DNA of 64,000 bases, from the NCBI RefSeq assembly GCF_000685355.1, contig NZ_JHET01000006.1:248001-312000 (forward strand), written 5' to 3'. The DNA comes from Microbacterium sp. CH12i. Its GTDB lineage: Bacteria > Actinomycetota > Actinomycetes > Actinomycetales > Microbacteriaceae. Both the position numbers and the translations under genes were made by a program. The notes under the pieces are model-generated. The model made no database searches. It was not told where the DNA came from and saw only the letters and a list, made by a program, of their open reading frames with translations. Shown here one piece after another: positions 1-9,934 of this stretch (within the stretch, counting starts at the first letter, position 1; every line of letters starts with the position of its first letter).

Positions 1-565
1 CCGCGCTGTCTCCACCACGCGCAATCGACGCATCGGCGTCATCGGAACGGCGGGCACGATCGGCTCCCGCGCGTATCAAGACATGCTCGAGGTCAACGAG
101 CGCCTGGAAGTCTTCACCGCTGCCTGCCCGAGGTTTGTTGACTTCGTCGAGGCGGGGGTCACTGGCACCTCGGAGGTACTCGCCGTCGCCGAAGAATATC
201 TGGCGCCGCTTCGCGACGCCGAAGTCGACACGCTCGTGCTCGGGTGCACCCATTACCCATTCCTGCGCGGCGCGATCAGCTACGTGATGGGGGAGGGCGT
301 GACCCTCGTTTCCAGCGACGACGAAACTGCCGGTGATGTCTACCGGCAGCTCGTCCGCGGCAACCTGTTGGCCCCGCCGGATGCTCTCGCCAGTTATGTC
401 TATGAGGCGACCGGCGAATCCACCGAAGAGTTCACGACGTTGGCCAACCGTCTGATGGGTGCTGAAGTGCGCAACGTTCAGCACGTGCAGACCGGTGTGA
501 TCACACTTCCCGACCTGACAGAGCTGGCTGAGGCCGGCGTACAAAACCCCGAAGGAAATTCATGA
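1..565 (+). CDS. murI: Glutamate racemase, 3' part (5' end outside window)
   Basis: C-terminal part of the enzyme that interconverts L- and D-glutamate for peptidoglycan. The frame is open from base 2, so the start lies upstream of the window. The second catalytic-cysteine motif [10 protein letters not shown] and the preceding [12 protein letters not shown] segment are both visible. The stop codon TGA overlaps the ATG of rph by four bases, so murI, rph and rdgB very likely form one transcript. The family assignment is secure; only the missing N-terminus, with the first catalytic cysteine, cannot be checked. Confidence 0.95.
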   Translation, partial: RAVSTTRNRRIGVIGTAGTIGSRAYQDMLEVNERLEVFTAACPRFVDFVEAGVTGTSEVLAVAEEYLAPLRDAEVDTLVLGCTHYPFLRGAISYVMGEGVTLVSSDDETAGDVYRQLVRGNLLAPPDALASYVYEATGESTEEFTTLANRLMGAEVRNVQHVQTGVITLPDLTELAEAGVQNPEGNS

Positions 566-1299
566 CTGACATCGTCCGGGCCGACGGCCGCTCCGTTGAC
601 CAGCTCCGTGAGATCACGATCGAACGAGGCTGGAGCGCACAGGCTGAGGGCTCAGCTCTCATCAGCTTCGGCGGCACGAAGGTGCTGTGCACGGCATCCT
701 TCACCAACGGCGTGCCGCGCTGGCTCACCGGCAAGGGCAAGGGTTGGGTGACGGCGGAGTACGCAATGCTGCCCCGTGCGACCAACAGCCGCAACGACCG
801 CGAGAGCGTCAAGGGCCGCATTGGCGGACGCACCCATGAGATCTCGCGTCTCATTGGCCGCGCGCTCCGCGCGGTTGTCGACACCAAGGCGCTGGGCGAG
901 AATACGATCGTCATCGACTGCGACGTGCTGCAGGCCGACGGCGGCACCCGCACCGCCGCGATCACCGGCGCATACGTGGCGCTCGCCGATGCGATTGAGT
1001 GGGGCCGCAAGAAGAAGTTCATCGCCCAGAAGGCTCAGCCACTGCTCGACTCGGTCGCTGCGATCTCGGTCGGGATCATCGACGGCACTCCTATGCTCGA
1101 TCTGCCATACGTCGAAGACGTTCGTGCCGAGACCGACATGAACATCGTCGTCACCGGCCGTGGCCTGTTCGTTGAGGTGCAGGGCACCGCCGAGGGTGCA
1201 CCGTTCGACAAGCGCGAACTCGACGCGCTTCTTGAGCTCGGTCTCGCCGGCTGCGAGACGTTGAAGGGCCACCAGCTGGCAGCGCTTGCGGGCGAGTGA
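562..1299 (+). CDS. rph: Ribonuclease PH
   Basis: Phosphorolytic 3'-5' exoribonuclease that trims tRNA 3' ends. The 245 residues match the usual family length and are intact. The family segments [11 protein letters not shown] near the N-terminus and [15 protein letters not shown] in the middle are recognisable. It starts inside the murI stop codon (ATGA overlap) and is followed two bases after its stop by rdgB, the common actinobacterial order murI-rph-rdgB. Confidence 0.97.
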   Translation: MTDIVRADGRSVDQLREITIERGWSAQAEGSALISFGGTKVLCTASFTNGVPRWLTGKGKGWVTAEYAMLPRATNSRNDRESVKGRIGGRTHEISRLIGRALRAVVDTKALGENTIVIDCDVLQADGGTRTAAITGAYVALADAIEWGRKKKFIAQKAQPLLDSVAAISVGIIDGTPMLDLPYVEDVRAETDMNIVVTGRGLFVEVQGTAEGAPFDKRELDALLELGLAGCETLKGHQLAALAGE

Positions 1300-1300
1300 C

Positions 1301-1894
1301 ATGAAGGTCGTCCTCGCCACGCACAACGCGCACAAGATCACCGAGTTTCAGCAGATCGTGGCGATGACTCGCCCCGACCTCGAGGTCATCGGATATGACG
1401 GTCCGGAGCCGGTCGAAGACGGCGTGACCTTCGCCGAGAACGCCCTGATCAAGGCGCGCGCCGCCGCCGCGCATACCGGGCTCGCGGCATTCGCCGACGA
1501 TTCTGGTATCTGCGTGGATGTGCTCGGTGGTTCGCCGGGCATCTTCTCGGCGTACTGGGCTGGGCAGAAGAAGGACGCCACCGCGAACCTGGATCTGCTG
1601 CTAGACCAGCTCGCCGACATCGACGACCCGCACCGTACCGCGCAGTTCGTTTCCACAATCGCGCTGGTGACTCCGGACGGCGTCGAGCACACGGTTGCGG
1701 GGGTGTGGCCAGGTCGGCTCGCACGCGAGGCAGCGGGTGCCGGCGGTTTCGGCTACGACCCGATCTTCATCCCTGACGGCCAGTCAGAGGGTGCAGAGCG
1801 TACTGCGGCAGAGCTCACGGCGCACGAGAAGCAGTCGCAGTCGCATCGGGCCCGTGCCTTTGAGTCTTTCATCCCGCTTTTGAAGACGCTCTGA
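1301..1894 (+). CDS. rdgB: dITP/XTP pyrophosphatase (RdgB/HAM1)
   Basis: House-cleaning nucleotidase that removes non-canonical purine triphosphates such as dITP and XTP. The 197-residue protein opens with the family motif ATHNAHKITEF and carries DDSGICVDVLGGSPGIFSA, which forms the metal and substrate site. I chose the ATG at 1301, which gives the canonical MKVVLATHN start; an in-frame upstream TTG at 1286 would overlap rph for no benefit. It is the last gene of the murI-rph-rdgB unit. Confidence 0.95.
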   Translation: MKVVLATHNAHKITEFQQIVAMTRPDLEVIGYDGPEPVEDGVTFAENALIKARAAAAHTGLAAFADDSGICVDVLGGSPGIFSAYWAGQKKDATANLDLLLDQLADIDDPHRTAQFVSTIALVTPDGVEHTVAGVWPGRLAREAAGAGGFGYDPIFIPDGQSEGAERTAAELTAHEKQSQSHRARAFESFIPLLKTL

Positions 1895-1990
1895 CGTATA
1901 ACACACTGATTTTGAGGACCCGCTGTCGCTACTGAGAATTGTTACCCTTCCCGACTAGGGGAAACGGCCTCTGACGGCCGAGTTCTCTCG

Positions 1991-1996
1991 TAGCCT
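1991..1996 (+). promoter_or_regulatory. -10 box of a leaderless promoter for the cation efflux gene
   Basis: TAGCCT ends exactly six bases before the ATG at 2003 and there is no ribosome binding site between them. With the usual 6-7 base distance from -10 box to transcription start, the mRNA would begin at or next to the start codon. No convincing -35 box is seen. Confidence 0.6.
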
Positions 1997-2002
1997 GGTG
2001 GC

Positions 2003-2919
2003 ATGCATGATCACGCACACGGTGGAGGGATCCGCGGTTCCAGCAACCGCAGATTGCTGACCATCTCGCTGTGCATCACCGCGACCGTGATGATCGTGCA
2101 GGTGGTTGGTGCAGCTCTCACCGGGTCGCTCGCGTTGCTGGCGGATGCCGCGCACATGTTCACCGACGCTTCGGCTCTTGTCGTCGCGCTGATCGCTAGT
2201 GCGGTGGCCGCGCGGCCCGCTGATGACCGTCGCACCTTCGGGTACCAGCGGGCAGAGGTGTTTGGCGCACTGATCAACGCCATCATCCTCATCGTGCTGT
2301 CACTGCTGGTCGGCATCGAAGGCGTGCAACGACTCCTCACACCCACCGACACAGATGTGGCTGGTCCACTGATGCTCATCGTCGCGGTGATCGGTCTGAT
2401 CGCAAACGCGGTCGCGATGTGGTTGCTGAGCAGCGCGCAGAATACGAGCATCAACGTGCGTGGTGCGTACCTTGAGGTGCTCGGCGACATGATCGGGTCT
2501 GCCGCAGTGATCATCGCGGCCATCGTCATCGTTACGACGGGATGGATGCCGGCGGATGCGATCGCCTCTCTCCTCATCGCGGTGATGATTATTCCTCGAG
2601 CCATCACGTTGCTGCGCGAGGTGTTTTCCGTACTGTCGGAGTCGGCGCCGAAAGACACGCAGGTCAGCGAGATTCGTGCACACCTGCTCGGCTACGAGGG
2701 AGTCAGTAGCGTGCACGACGTGCACGTGTGGCAGCTGACACGCGGAGCGCCGGTATTCACCGCACACGTCAAGGTTGACCCGGCGCTGCTTGAGTCTGGA
2801 CGTCGGGAGCGCTGCTCGAGCAGTTGCAGGGATGCCTCACGGAACACTTCGACGTGGCGCATTCGACGTTCCAGATCGAGCCAGAGGGCGCCGCCGAGTG
2901 CGAGGACACGCACGCGTAG
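2003..2919 (+). CDS. Cation diffusion facilitator (Zn/Cd/Co efflux), frameshifted
   Basis: Inner-membrane proton-coupled efflux transporter for divalent metals. The N-terminus is the usual hydrophobic CDF domain with about six membrane segments, including the metal-site motif DAAHMFTDAS and the LEVLGDMIGS segment; a cytoplasmic C-terminal domain follows (VSSVHDVHVWQLTRG). The reading frame breaks near 2795-2812. In the next frame it continues as LLEQLQGCLTEHFDVAHSTF and stops at 2917-2919, the normal CDF ending. One base is missing; restored length is about 305 residues. It converges on ligD with only three bases between the stops. Confidence 0.9.
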
Positions 2920-2922
2920 CGC

Positions 2923-4859
2923 TCAGTTTTCGACGACGATCTCGTCGGCCGTTTTGTCTGGCCGCAGGCCCCGCCAGCGCGAGTGGCGCAGGATGCCGTC
3001 TGGCGTCCAGTTCGCAAACTCCACCTCGCCGACGAGTGTGGGCGTGACCCAGAGTGCGTCACGGGCATCTGCGTCAGGCACGCCGACAACGGGTGTGCTG
3101 TCGGTGCGCAGCGGCTCGAGAAGGGCTGTGAGATCGCGCAGCATCCGCTCGGTGAACCCGGTCCCGACTCGCCCGATGTAGCGCAAGCCCGTCTCTGCAG
3201 GAATCGCAAGCAGGAGCGATCCGATGCTGCCTTCGCGGTCGCCTTTACCGGGGCGGATGCCGGCGATCACCACCTCCTGCATGCGGGTGTGCTTGATCTT
3301 CAGCCAGGACCCGGATCGGATGCCGGGGCGGTAACCCGACGAGGATTCTTTGGCGACCACGCCCTCGAGTCCGAAAGTCTGGCTCATCTGCATCGCCGCC
3401 TCGAGGTCATCGAAGACCGGCGGGACGGTGACCGGGCCTTCGGCGCTTTCTGCGAGGGTCTCCAGCAACGCACGCCGCTCTCGCAGCGGAACGCCGGTGA
3501 GGTCGTGACCGTCGAGGCGGAGCAGGTCAAAGAGGTAGTAGACGATCGGAGTGCGCACGACCTCGCGCTCGATCTCCCGGGCCTTGGTCAGGTGCATCCG
3601 ATTCTGCAGTCTGCTGAAGCTGGGGCGACCAGAAGCGTCGAGGGCGACGATCTCGCCGTCGACGATCGCGTCGGCAACCGCAAAGTGCGGCGTACCGTCT
3701 GCGGTGAGTTCCGGGTATCGGGATGTGATGTCGATGCCGCTGCGGGCATGCAGGTGCATTCGACCGCCGGACCACGTGCCGAGCGCGCGGATTCCGTCCC
3801 ACTTGATCTCAATCCACGGTGCACGCAGAGCGCGAACGAGACCGGGCGTTCCCGATTCGGCGAGCATCGCCTGGGGGACGGCGGAGGGCATCTCTTCAGA
3901 CGGTGGAGGCATCGACGGTTTGGCACGGCGCGGTGCGGTTACCGTGCGCTGCGGTGTCGTCGCGGATGCCGCGTTCGTGACCAGCGCCGCGAACGGATCC
4001 ATGCCGGCCTCGACCCGTTCGGCGAGCTCATCGAAGCGCAGCTGGCGGAGATACGGGTCATCGAGTTCGTCCCAGCTGCGGGGAGCGGCCACGGTGGGGT
4101 GAGCGCGCCCACGCAGCGAGTAGGGCGAGATTGTCGTCTTCTTGCCGTTGTTCTGACTCCAGTCGAGGAAGACTCGGCCTTCGCGCACGGCCTTCGCCAT
4201 CGTGCTGGTCGCAATGTCGGGGTGATCAGCTTCGATAGCGCGGGCGAGTTCGCGGGCCACGGCAGAGGCCTGATCGCTGGTCTGGGTGCCGTCAAGGTGG
4301 CAGTAGAGGTGAATGCCCTTGCTGCCGCTCGTCACGGGTACCGGGTCGAGCCCGATGTCGCTGAGGATCGCTCGAGCGAGACGGGCAACGTGCGCACACA
4401 GTGCGAGGTCGGCGCCCGGTCCAGGGTCAAGGTCGAGCACGAGACGGTCAGGGTTCCGCCGTCGGTTGTCCTTGTCGAACCGCCACTGCGGCACGTGCAG
4501 TTCGATGCTGGCGACCTGCGCGAGCCAGACGAGAGTCGGCAGGTCATCGACCAGGGGATACTCCTTCGCTCCGCCGGAGTGCTCGATGGGCAGCCGGCGC
4601 ACCCAGTCGGGAGTGCCTGGCTCCACCTGTTTGGCGAAAAACGCGTCGGCTGGAGCATCCGCCGTCCCCACGCCGTGCACCCAGCGTTTACGAGTGACGG
4701 GGCGTCCCGCGAGAAGCGGGAGCAGCGTGGCGCAACGGCGGTGTAGTAGGCGATGATCTCGCCCTTGGTGGTGCCGGTTTCTGGGTAGAGCACCTTGTCG
4801 AAATTGGTCAGACGCACGCGGCGACCGTCGACATCGACGACCTGTGCGTTGCTGGGCAT
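2923..4859 (-). CDS. ligD: ATP-dependent DNA ligase LigD (polymerase-ligase), frameshifted
   Basis: Repair polymerase and ligase of bacterial non-homologous end joining, partner of Ku. The N-terminal primase-like polymerase domain starts MPSNAQVVDVDGRRVRLTNF. After a low-complexity linker the ATP-dependent ligase domain follows with the nucleotidyl-lysine motif EIKWDG, then an OB-fold with EGVVAKESSSGYRPG. The frame changes near 4735 (after YYTAVAP; the continuation is LLPLLAGRPVTRKRW), one base missing; restored length is about 645 residues. I see no 3'-phosphoesterase domain, unlike mycobacterial LigD. The start at 4859 gives the canonical N-terminus. ku is transcribed divergently. Confidence 0.93.
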
Positions 4860-4920
4860 GACGAAAGAGTAACGGCAAGCCCCTGGCATCCATGGCCATC
4901 GGCGGTGTGTACTGGTGTGT

Positions 4921-5727
4921 ATGAGGACGATTTGGAAGGGAGCCCTGACTTTCGGGCTCGTGAACGTGCCGGTGAAGGTGTACTCGGCCACCGAAGATCA
5001 CGACGTTTCGTTGCATCAGGTGCACGACGAGGATGGCGGGCGCATCCGCTACAAGCGCACCTGTGAGATCTGCGGAGAAGTCGTCGCGTACTCGAACATC
5101 GACCGCGCGTTTGAGGATGATGGTCAGATGGTCGTGCTTACGAAGGAAGATCTTGATGCCCTTCCGGCAGAGCGCAGCCGTGAGATAGATGTCGTCGAAT
5201 TCGTGCCGAGCGAGCAGGTAGATCTGCTCACGCTCGATAAGGCGTATTACCTGGAGCCTGATTCGAAGTCTCCCAAGGCATATGTATTGCTGCGCAAGAC
5301 TCTCGAAGCGACGGATCGCACCGCGATCGTGCGCTTCACTCTGCGTCAGAAGACGCGGCTCGCGGCGCTGAGGGTGCGTGGCGACGTGCTCGTACTGCAG
5401 ACGCTGCTGTGGGCGGACGAGGTGCGCGAGGCATCGTTTGACTCGCTGAACGACGACGTGAAGATCTCGAAGAAGGAGCTCGAGCTGTCGGCGAGTCTCG
5501 TAGAGAGTTACTCCAGCGACTTTGATCCGGAGTCGTTCGTCGACGAATACCAGCAGGAACTCCGCACGCTCATTGACGCCAAGATCGAGGCGGGCGAAGG
5601 CTTCGACGTAGCCGAGACATTCAAAGACGAGCAGGTCGAAGGCAAAGGCGGCGAGGTCATTGACCTCATGGAGGCACTGCGCGCGAGCGTGGCACGCTCG
5701 AAAGAGAAGCGCGCTGATACTGCCTGA
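4921..5727 (+). CDS. ku: Ku homodimer DNA end-binding protein
   Basis: DNA end-binding protein of non-homologous end joining; recruits LigD. The 268-residue protein begins MRTIWKGALTFGLVNVPVKV, the standard bacterial Ku N-terminus. It has the beta-barrel core (KRTCEICGEVVAYSNI, LDKAYYLEPD) and the C-terminal Ku segment with ELSASLVESYSSDFDPE. I chose ATG 4921 over an in-frame codon six bases upstream because it matches the family start. The gene is intact, which contrasts with its frameshifted divergent partner ligD 61 bases away. Confidence 0.96.
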   Translation: MRTIWKGALTFGLVNVPVKVYSATEDHDVSLHQVHDEDGGRIRYKRTCEICGEVVAYSNIDRAFEDDGQMVVLTKEDLDALPAERSREIDVVEFVPSEQVDLLTLDKAYYLEPDSKSPKAYVLLRKTLEATDRTAIVRFTLRQKTRLAALRVRGDVLVLQTLLWADEVREASFDSLNDDVKISKKELELSASLVESYSSDFDPESFVDEYQQELRTLIDAKIEAGEGFDVAETFKDEQVEGKGGEVIDLMEALRASVARSKEKRADTA

Positions 5728-5754
5728 CGCCCCACGCCCTGACGCCGGAGCGGC

Positions 5755-6513
5755 TTAGCGCGTGCCGTCCTCGTCAACGTCGGGTGCACGGTCGAAAACT
5801 CCGGGCTTAAGCGTCAGTTCTTCTGCTTCAGAGGCATCGGTGTCGGGGTCGCCGCCAGCGGCGAGTTCTTTCTTTACCTTGTGTCGCTCTGAGAAGTAGT
5901 GCCAGAGCGTGATGATTGCGGTGCCGCCGACGGCCGCGAGCAGGATGATGTCGATGTAGTCGGTGACCAGCTTTGCGATCCACGGGATGTACGCGATGAC
6001 GTAGCCGAGCATCGTCAGACCGAAGCCCCAAAGGAGTGCCCCGATGAGGTTGTAGAGGCTGTACTTCTTCCACGGCATGTGACCGACACCCGCGGCGACG
6101 GGCGCGAATGTGCGGACGATGGGCACGAAACGAGCCAGGATCACGGTGAGACCGCCGTAGCGTTCGAAGTACGCGTTCGTTCGCTCTACGTTCTTGCGAC
6201 TGAACAGCCCGGATTCCTTGCGTTCGAATACCGCAGGTCCGCCCTTGTGGCCGATCAGGTACCCGACTTCACCGCCGGCGAACGCGGCGAGAGCGATGAG
6301 CAGAGCCACCAGCCAGATGTTCAACCCGAACACGTTGTTGGTGTGGGTGAGTAGCCCCGCGATCACGAGCAGAGTGTCGCCGGGCAGCAGGAAACCAATC
6401 AGTAGACCGGTCTCCGCGAACACGATGAAGCACACCACCAGCAACGCCCAGGGACCAGCTGCTCCGATGATGAGTTCCGGATCGAGCCAGGGGATGAGTG
6501 CGATGTGATGCAT
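5755..6513 (-). CDS. DedA/SNARE-associated (VTT domain) membrane protein
   Basis: Integral membrane protein of the DedA family, 252 residues, linked in other bacteria to lipid-carrier or phospholipid flipping and membrane potential. Visible features are the LLIGFLLPGDTLLVIAGLL helix, the EVGYLIGHKGG segment and the FARFVPIVRTF-type motif (here LARFVPIVRTFAPVAAGVG), which holds the conserved arginine. A charged tail of about 35 residues follows the last helix. It converges on ku with 27 bases between the stops. Confidence 0.93.
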   Translation of the reverse strand: MHHIALIPWLDPELIIGAAGPWALLVVCFIVFAETGLLIGFLLPGDTLLVIAGLLTHTNNVFGLNIWLVALLIALAAFAGGEVGYLIGHKGGPAVFERKESGLFSRKNVERTNAYFERYGGLTVILARFVPIVRTFAPVAAGVGHMPWKKYSLYNLIGALLWGFGLTMLGYVIAYIPWIAKLVTDYIDIILLAAVGGTAIITLWHYFSERHKVKKELAAGGDPDTDASEAEELTLKPGVFDRAPDVDEDGTR

Positions 6514-6560
6514 GGGGTCCCGTCAAGCAGCGTCGTGCAGCGGTCAGATGGTGCTATCTG

Positions 6561-6642
6561 TGCGGAAGATGGGACTTGAACCCACACGCCCTGAGGCACA
6601 GGAACCTAAATCCTGCGTGTCTACCAATTCCACCACTTCCGC
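6561..6642 (-). tRNA. tRNA-Leu (anticodon UAG)
   Basis: Read on the minus strand the gene begins GCGGAAGTGG and ends CTTCCGC plus discriminator A. Acceptor strands GCGGAAG/CTTCCGC pair fully. The anticodon arm is CAGGA-TTTAGGT-TCCTG, giving anticodon UAG for CUN leucine codons. A long variable arm (GCCTCAGGGC region) and the T arm with GGTTCAAGTCC are present, as expected for a class II tRNA. CCA is not encoded. Confidence 0.96.
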
Positions 6643-6748
6643 GCGGTGATTCCATTCTAGGTGCGCAATCAGACGCTCGAACATCAGGGCACCCACCATG
6701 ATAATTCCGGAAACCCCGACGCTACCCTGTGGATAACTTTCGAGGCTG

Positions 6749-7918
6749 ATGCTCGATTCTTGCGAGGATGCCGGAGTGAGCCAGCCGTCCCTCCTCGTTG
6801 CCGAGCGCGTTCGCCGTCGGCTGCGGGCGGAGCAGACCGATCCGTCCGTTGCGCCGGAGGAGGCCAGACGGATCGCGCAGGCAGAAGTGCGACGGCATAA
6901 CGATCTGGCGTTGTCGCGTGGAGAAGCGATGATCGACGATGAGACTGCCTGCGTGCGGGATGTGCTCGCATCGGTCAGCGGGTTCGGGCCCCTTCAACCT
7001 CTTCTTGATGATCCCGAGATCGAGGAGATCTGGTTGAACGGGCCCGACCGCGTCTTCGTGGCGCGATCCGGCGTTTCAGAGCGTGTGGCGATGCGGCTCA
7101 CCGATGCGATGGTGCGCGAACTCGTCGAGAGGATGCTGCAGGCCACCGGCCGCCGGGTCGACATCAGTCAGCCTTTCGTCGACGCATCGCTACCGGACGG
7201 ATCGAGGCTGCACGTCGCCATCGCGGATGTGGTGCGCGGCTCGTGGGCGCTGAATATCCGTAAATTCTTGCCGCGCTACCGCACGCTGGAGTCACTGGTT
7301 GAGCTGGGGTCGGTGCCGCCCGACGTCGCAGACCTGTTGAGCCGGGCGATGCGTGACGGGAGCAGCATCATTGTTTCGGGTGCCACGCACGCGGGCAAGA
7401 CCACGCTTCTCGGTGCGCTGTTGGCGACCTGCGCCCACGCGCAGCGCATCATCACAGTGGAGGAGACTTTCGAACTTGCAGTCGACGGGCCGGATGTCGT
7501 TGCGCTGCAGGGACGTCAGGCGAGTTTGGAGGGGAGCGGCGAGATCACCCTTCGCCGCCTCGTGAAAGAAGCGCTGCGCATGCGGCCTGACCGACTGGTC
7601 GTGGGCGAGGTGCGTGATGCCGAGGCGCTTGACCTTGTGCTCGCGTTGAACACCGGTGTACCGGGTGCCGGAACCGTTCACGCGAACTCCGCGGTGGAGG
7701 CGATCGAGAAGCTCACGATCCTTCCGCTGCTCGCCGGCCGCAACATCGACCGTTCCTTCATCGCGCCGGCGCTCGCGGCATCCGTCTCGCTCGTTGTGCA
7801 CTGCGCGCGAGATAGTGCAGGCGAGCGGTACGTCGCCGAGGTGATCGCGCCTACCGGTGAGGTCGTCGAGGGCCGGCTCATCACGAGGTCGCTGTACCGG
7901 ACTGAGGCTCGAGCATGA
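6749..7918 (+). CDS. tadA: Tad/Flp pilus assembly ATPase TadA (CpaF-like)
   Basis: Secretion-type ATPase that powers assembly of Flp pili at the inner membrane. The protein of about 389 residues shows Walker A GATHAGKTTLLGALL, the Walker B-like and Asp-box region MRPDRLVVGEVRDAEALDL, and the upstream segment EIEEIWLNGPDRVFV typical of CpaF. The start is uncertain: ATG 6749 lies nine bases after a TAACTT box, while GTG 6776 has a GAGGA ribosome site. The stop overlaps the start of the next gene by four bases, which marks the first gene of the pilus operon. Confidence 0.93.
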   Translation: MLDSCEDAGVSQPSLLVAERVRRRLRAEQTDPSVAPEEARRIAQAEVRRHNDLALSRGEAMIDDETACVRDVLASVSGFGPLQPLLDDPEIEEIWLNGPDRVFVARSGVSERVAMRLTDAMVRELVERMLQATGRRVDISQPFVDASLPDGSRLHVAIADVVRGSWALNIRKFLPRYRTLESLVELGSVPPDVADLLSRAMRDGSSIIVSGATHAGKTTLLGALLATCAHAQRIITVEETFELAVDGPDVVALQGRQASLEGSGEITLRRLVKEALRMRPDRLVVGEVRDAEALDLVLALNTGVPGAGTVHANSAVEAIEKLTILPLLAGRNIDRSFIAPALAASVSLVVHCARDSAGERYVAEVIAPTGEVVEGRLITRSLYRTEARA

Positions 7919-8778
7919 CGCTGCTGGTCGGAGCGCTGCTCGCAGCCGGGCTGCTGCTGTGCGTGTCGCCGTGGCTGTGGCCTCATCGTGAGAAGAAGGC
8001 AACGCGAACGACGACGCGCGACGGGTGGCTCGCTCGACTCATCGATGAAGCTGGCTATGCGTCGGTAGAACAGCGCACCATGGTCGCCGTCATTGCCGCG
8101 ATTGCGCTTGCTGCGGCATCCGTTGTCTGGTTAGTCACTGCCATTGCGGTGCTGGCGGTTCTCGCGGGGTTCGCCGCGGCGACAGCGCCGATCGCGTTCC
8201 TGCGTGCGCGTCGACTGCGCCTGCTCAAGGCCAGGCGTCAGCTCTGGCCGGACGTCTGCGATCTACTCATCGCGTCGATCCGCGTTGGACTGTCGTTGCC
8301 GGATGCAGTGGCGAGTCTGGCGGAATCGGCGCCGACGATGGTGCGTCCGGCTTTCGTGGTGTTCGCGCGGGATCTGCACTCCACTGGCCGCTTCGAGAGC
8401 AGCATTGAGCGGCTGAAGGCGACTGTCGCTGATCCCATTGCCGATCGCATCGTCGAGACGCTGAAGATGGCGCGAGAAGTTGGCGGCACTGAGCTCACCG
8501 GCGTCCTGCGTGCGCTCTCAGCCTCGGTGCGTGCCGACGCCGCACTGCGGGGCGAGGTCGAGGCGCGCCAGTCGTGGATTCGCGGCGCCGCGGTGCTCGG
8601 GGTCGTGGCGCCGTGGGTGATCCTCGGCCTGCTCGCGCTTCGTCCGGAAGGAGCGCAGGCGTACGCCAGCGCCGAGGGCGTGCTCGTGATCTGTGCTGGT
8701 GCAGCGATGTCAGTGGTCGCCTATCGAATCATGGTGCGCATCGGTCGGCTGCCAGAGCCTCGACGGTGGTTCGCATGA
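7915..8778 (+). CDS. tadB: Type II secretion F domain protein, TadB-like
   Basis: Inner-membrane platform protein of the Flp pilus, 287 residues. Two hydrophobic segments lie near the N-terminus (TLLVGALLAAGLLLC; TMVAVIAAIALAAA onward). They are followed by a cytoplasmic T2SF domain (LWPDVCDLLIASIRVGLSL, RIVETLKMAREVGGTELTG) and two C-terminal helices. It overlaps tadA and tadC by ATGA junctions, so translation is probably coupled. Confidence 0.9.
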   Translation: MTLLVGALLAAGLLLCVSPWLWPHREKKATRTTTRDGWLARLIDEAGYASVEQRTMVAVIAAIALAAASVVWLVTAIAVLAVLAGFAAATAPIAFLRARRLRLLKARRQLWPDVCDLLIASIRVGLSLPDAVASLAESAPTMVRPAFVVFARDLHSTGRFESSIERLKATVADPIADRIVETLKMAREVGGTELTGVLRALSASVRADAALRGEVEARQSWIRGAAVLGVVAPWVILGLLALRPEGAQAYASAEGVLVICAGAAMSVVAYRIMVRIGRLPEPRRWFA

Positions 8779-9713
8779 GCGGGGTCACGGATGCTGCGAT
8801 GGCAGTCCTGCTGGGCGGAATCCTGGCGGCCGGCATCCTCTGCATTCTCGCTGCCGCCCCGCGCTGGCATGCCGCGTCATTGGCTACGCGCATCGCGCCG
8901 TATGTGCGGGATGCCGTCGATGACTTCGCGCTGCCATTCGGAGTGCTGCCGAAAGCCGGTATTCTTCCGGCCCACATCGGTGGTGGATGGGCCCGGCTAC
9001 GGGCGGCGTTCGCACGTGCGTTCGGCGATAGCACCGCACTGTCTCTCCGGCTCGCTCGGGCAGGTCTCCAAGCCGACGCGGCGGCGTTCCGAGGACGACA
9101 GCTCGGCTGGGCGCTTGCGGGATTCGGCCTGGGAAGCGTCCTGGTCGTCGCGCTCGCGCTGGCAGGACGCCTGTCGCCACCGGCCGCGGTGCTACCAGTG
9201 CTCGTCGGCGGGGCGGCAGCAATCGCGGTCGATCTACTGCTCTCCTCGCGAGTGAAAGCGCGAATGACCAGGTTGAGCGACGAGCTACCAACCACCCTGG
9301 AGTTTCTGGCGTTGTGTCTGTCCGCCGGTGAAGGGTTCCTCGATGCTCTGCGCCGAGTGGCCGCGGTGGGGTCCGGGGAGCTGACCCAGGAGCTACGACA
9401 GGTGGTTCTGGCTGTCAGGACAGGGTCACCGCTGGCGACCGCTCTCGGCGAGATGTCGACGCGACTGCGTCTGCCGGGCCTTTCCCGTGCTGTCGATCAG
9501 ATCGTCGCGGCGCTTGAGCACGGTGCGCCGCTGGCCACTGTCTTGCACGCACAGGCCTCAGACGCCCGCGAGGACGCGAAGCGCGTGCTGATCGAGCAGG
9601 CCGGAAAGCGTGAAATCTACATGTTGATGCCGCTTGTCTTCCTGATTTTGCCGCTTTCCGTTCTATTTGCGGTTTTTCCTGGTGTGTTCATCCTGCGACT
9701 CGGCATCGGCTGA
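8775..9713 (+). CDS. tadC: Type II secretion F domain protein, TadC-like
   Basis: Second inner-membrane platform protein of the pilus machine, about 312 residues from the ATG at 8775, which overlaps the tadB stop. The T2SF domain is seen in LPTTLEFLALCLSAGEGFLDALRRVA and QIVAALEHGAPLATVLHAQ. The C-terminus carries the usual hydrophobic ending KREIYMLMPLVFLILPLSVL. A longer frame opening at 8574 is not used because it would run through tadB. Confidence 0.9.
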   Translation: MSGVTDAAMAVLLGGILAAGILCILAAAPRWHAASLATRIAPYVRDAVDDFALPFGVLPKAGILPAHIGGGWARLRAAFARAFGDSTALSLRLARAGLQADAAAFRGRQLGWALAGFGLGSVLVVALALAGRLSPPAAVLPVLVGGAAAIAVDLLLSSRVKARMTRLSDELPTTLEFLALCLSAGEGFLDALRRVAAVGSGELTQELRQVVLAVRTGSPLATALGEMSTRLRLPGLSRAVDQIVAALEHGAPLATVLHAQASDAREDAKRVLIEQAGKREIYMLMPLVFLILPLSVLFAVFPGVFILRLGIG

Positions 9714-9735
9714 GTCACCGAAGAGAGGAACGAAA

Positions 9736-9933
9736 ATGAATCGAATCCAACGCTGGTGGATAGGCGTGACGGCCGACGCCCGAGAGCTCGCCGAAGACGA
9801 GGTCGGTGATGTGCCCGGATGGGTCTTGGTGACATTGATGACGGCCGGACTTGTCGTTTTGATCTGGGCAGTTGCGGGCCCCGCCCTCACCGGACTCTTC
9901 GAACAGGCGATCTCGCGAGTGTCCGGACCCTGA
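9736..9933 (+). CDS. Small Flp pilin-like protein (DUF4244 type)
   Basis: A 65-residue protein with a short charged N-terminus and one hydrophobic helix, GWVLVTLMTAGLVVLIWAVAG, preceded by EDEVGDVP. Size, topology and position directly after tadC fit the major pilin of an actinobacterial Tad locus. I recognise it as resembling the DUF4244 group, not as a canonical Flp with an obvious G/XXXXEY cleavage site. A GAGAGGAA ribosome site lies just upstream of the ATG at 9736. Confidence 0.8.
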   Translation: MNRIQRWWIGVTADARELAEDEVGDVPGWVLVTLMTAGLVVLIWAVAGPALTGLFEQAISRVSGP

Positions 9934-9934
9934 G

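Noticed and set aside
2983..4746. 587-codon frame opposite ligD
   Set aside because: It is the mirror of the ligD gene in GC-rich DNA; the protein has no recognisable domain, whereas the minus strand encodes a clear ligase.
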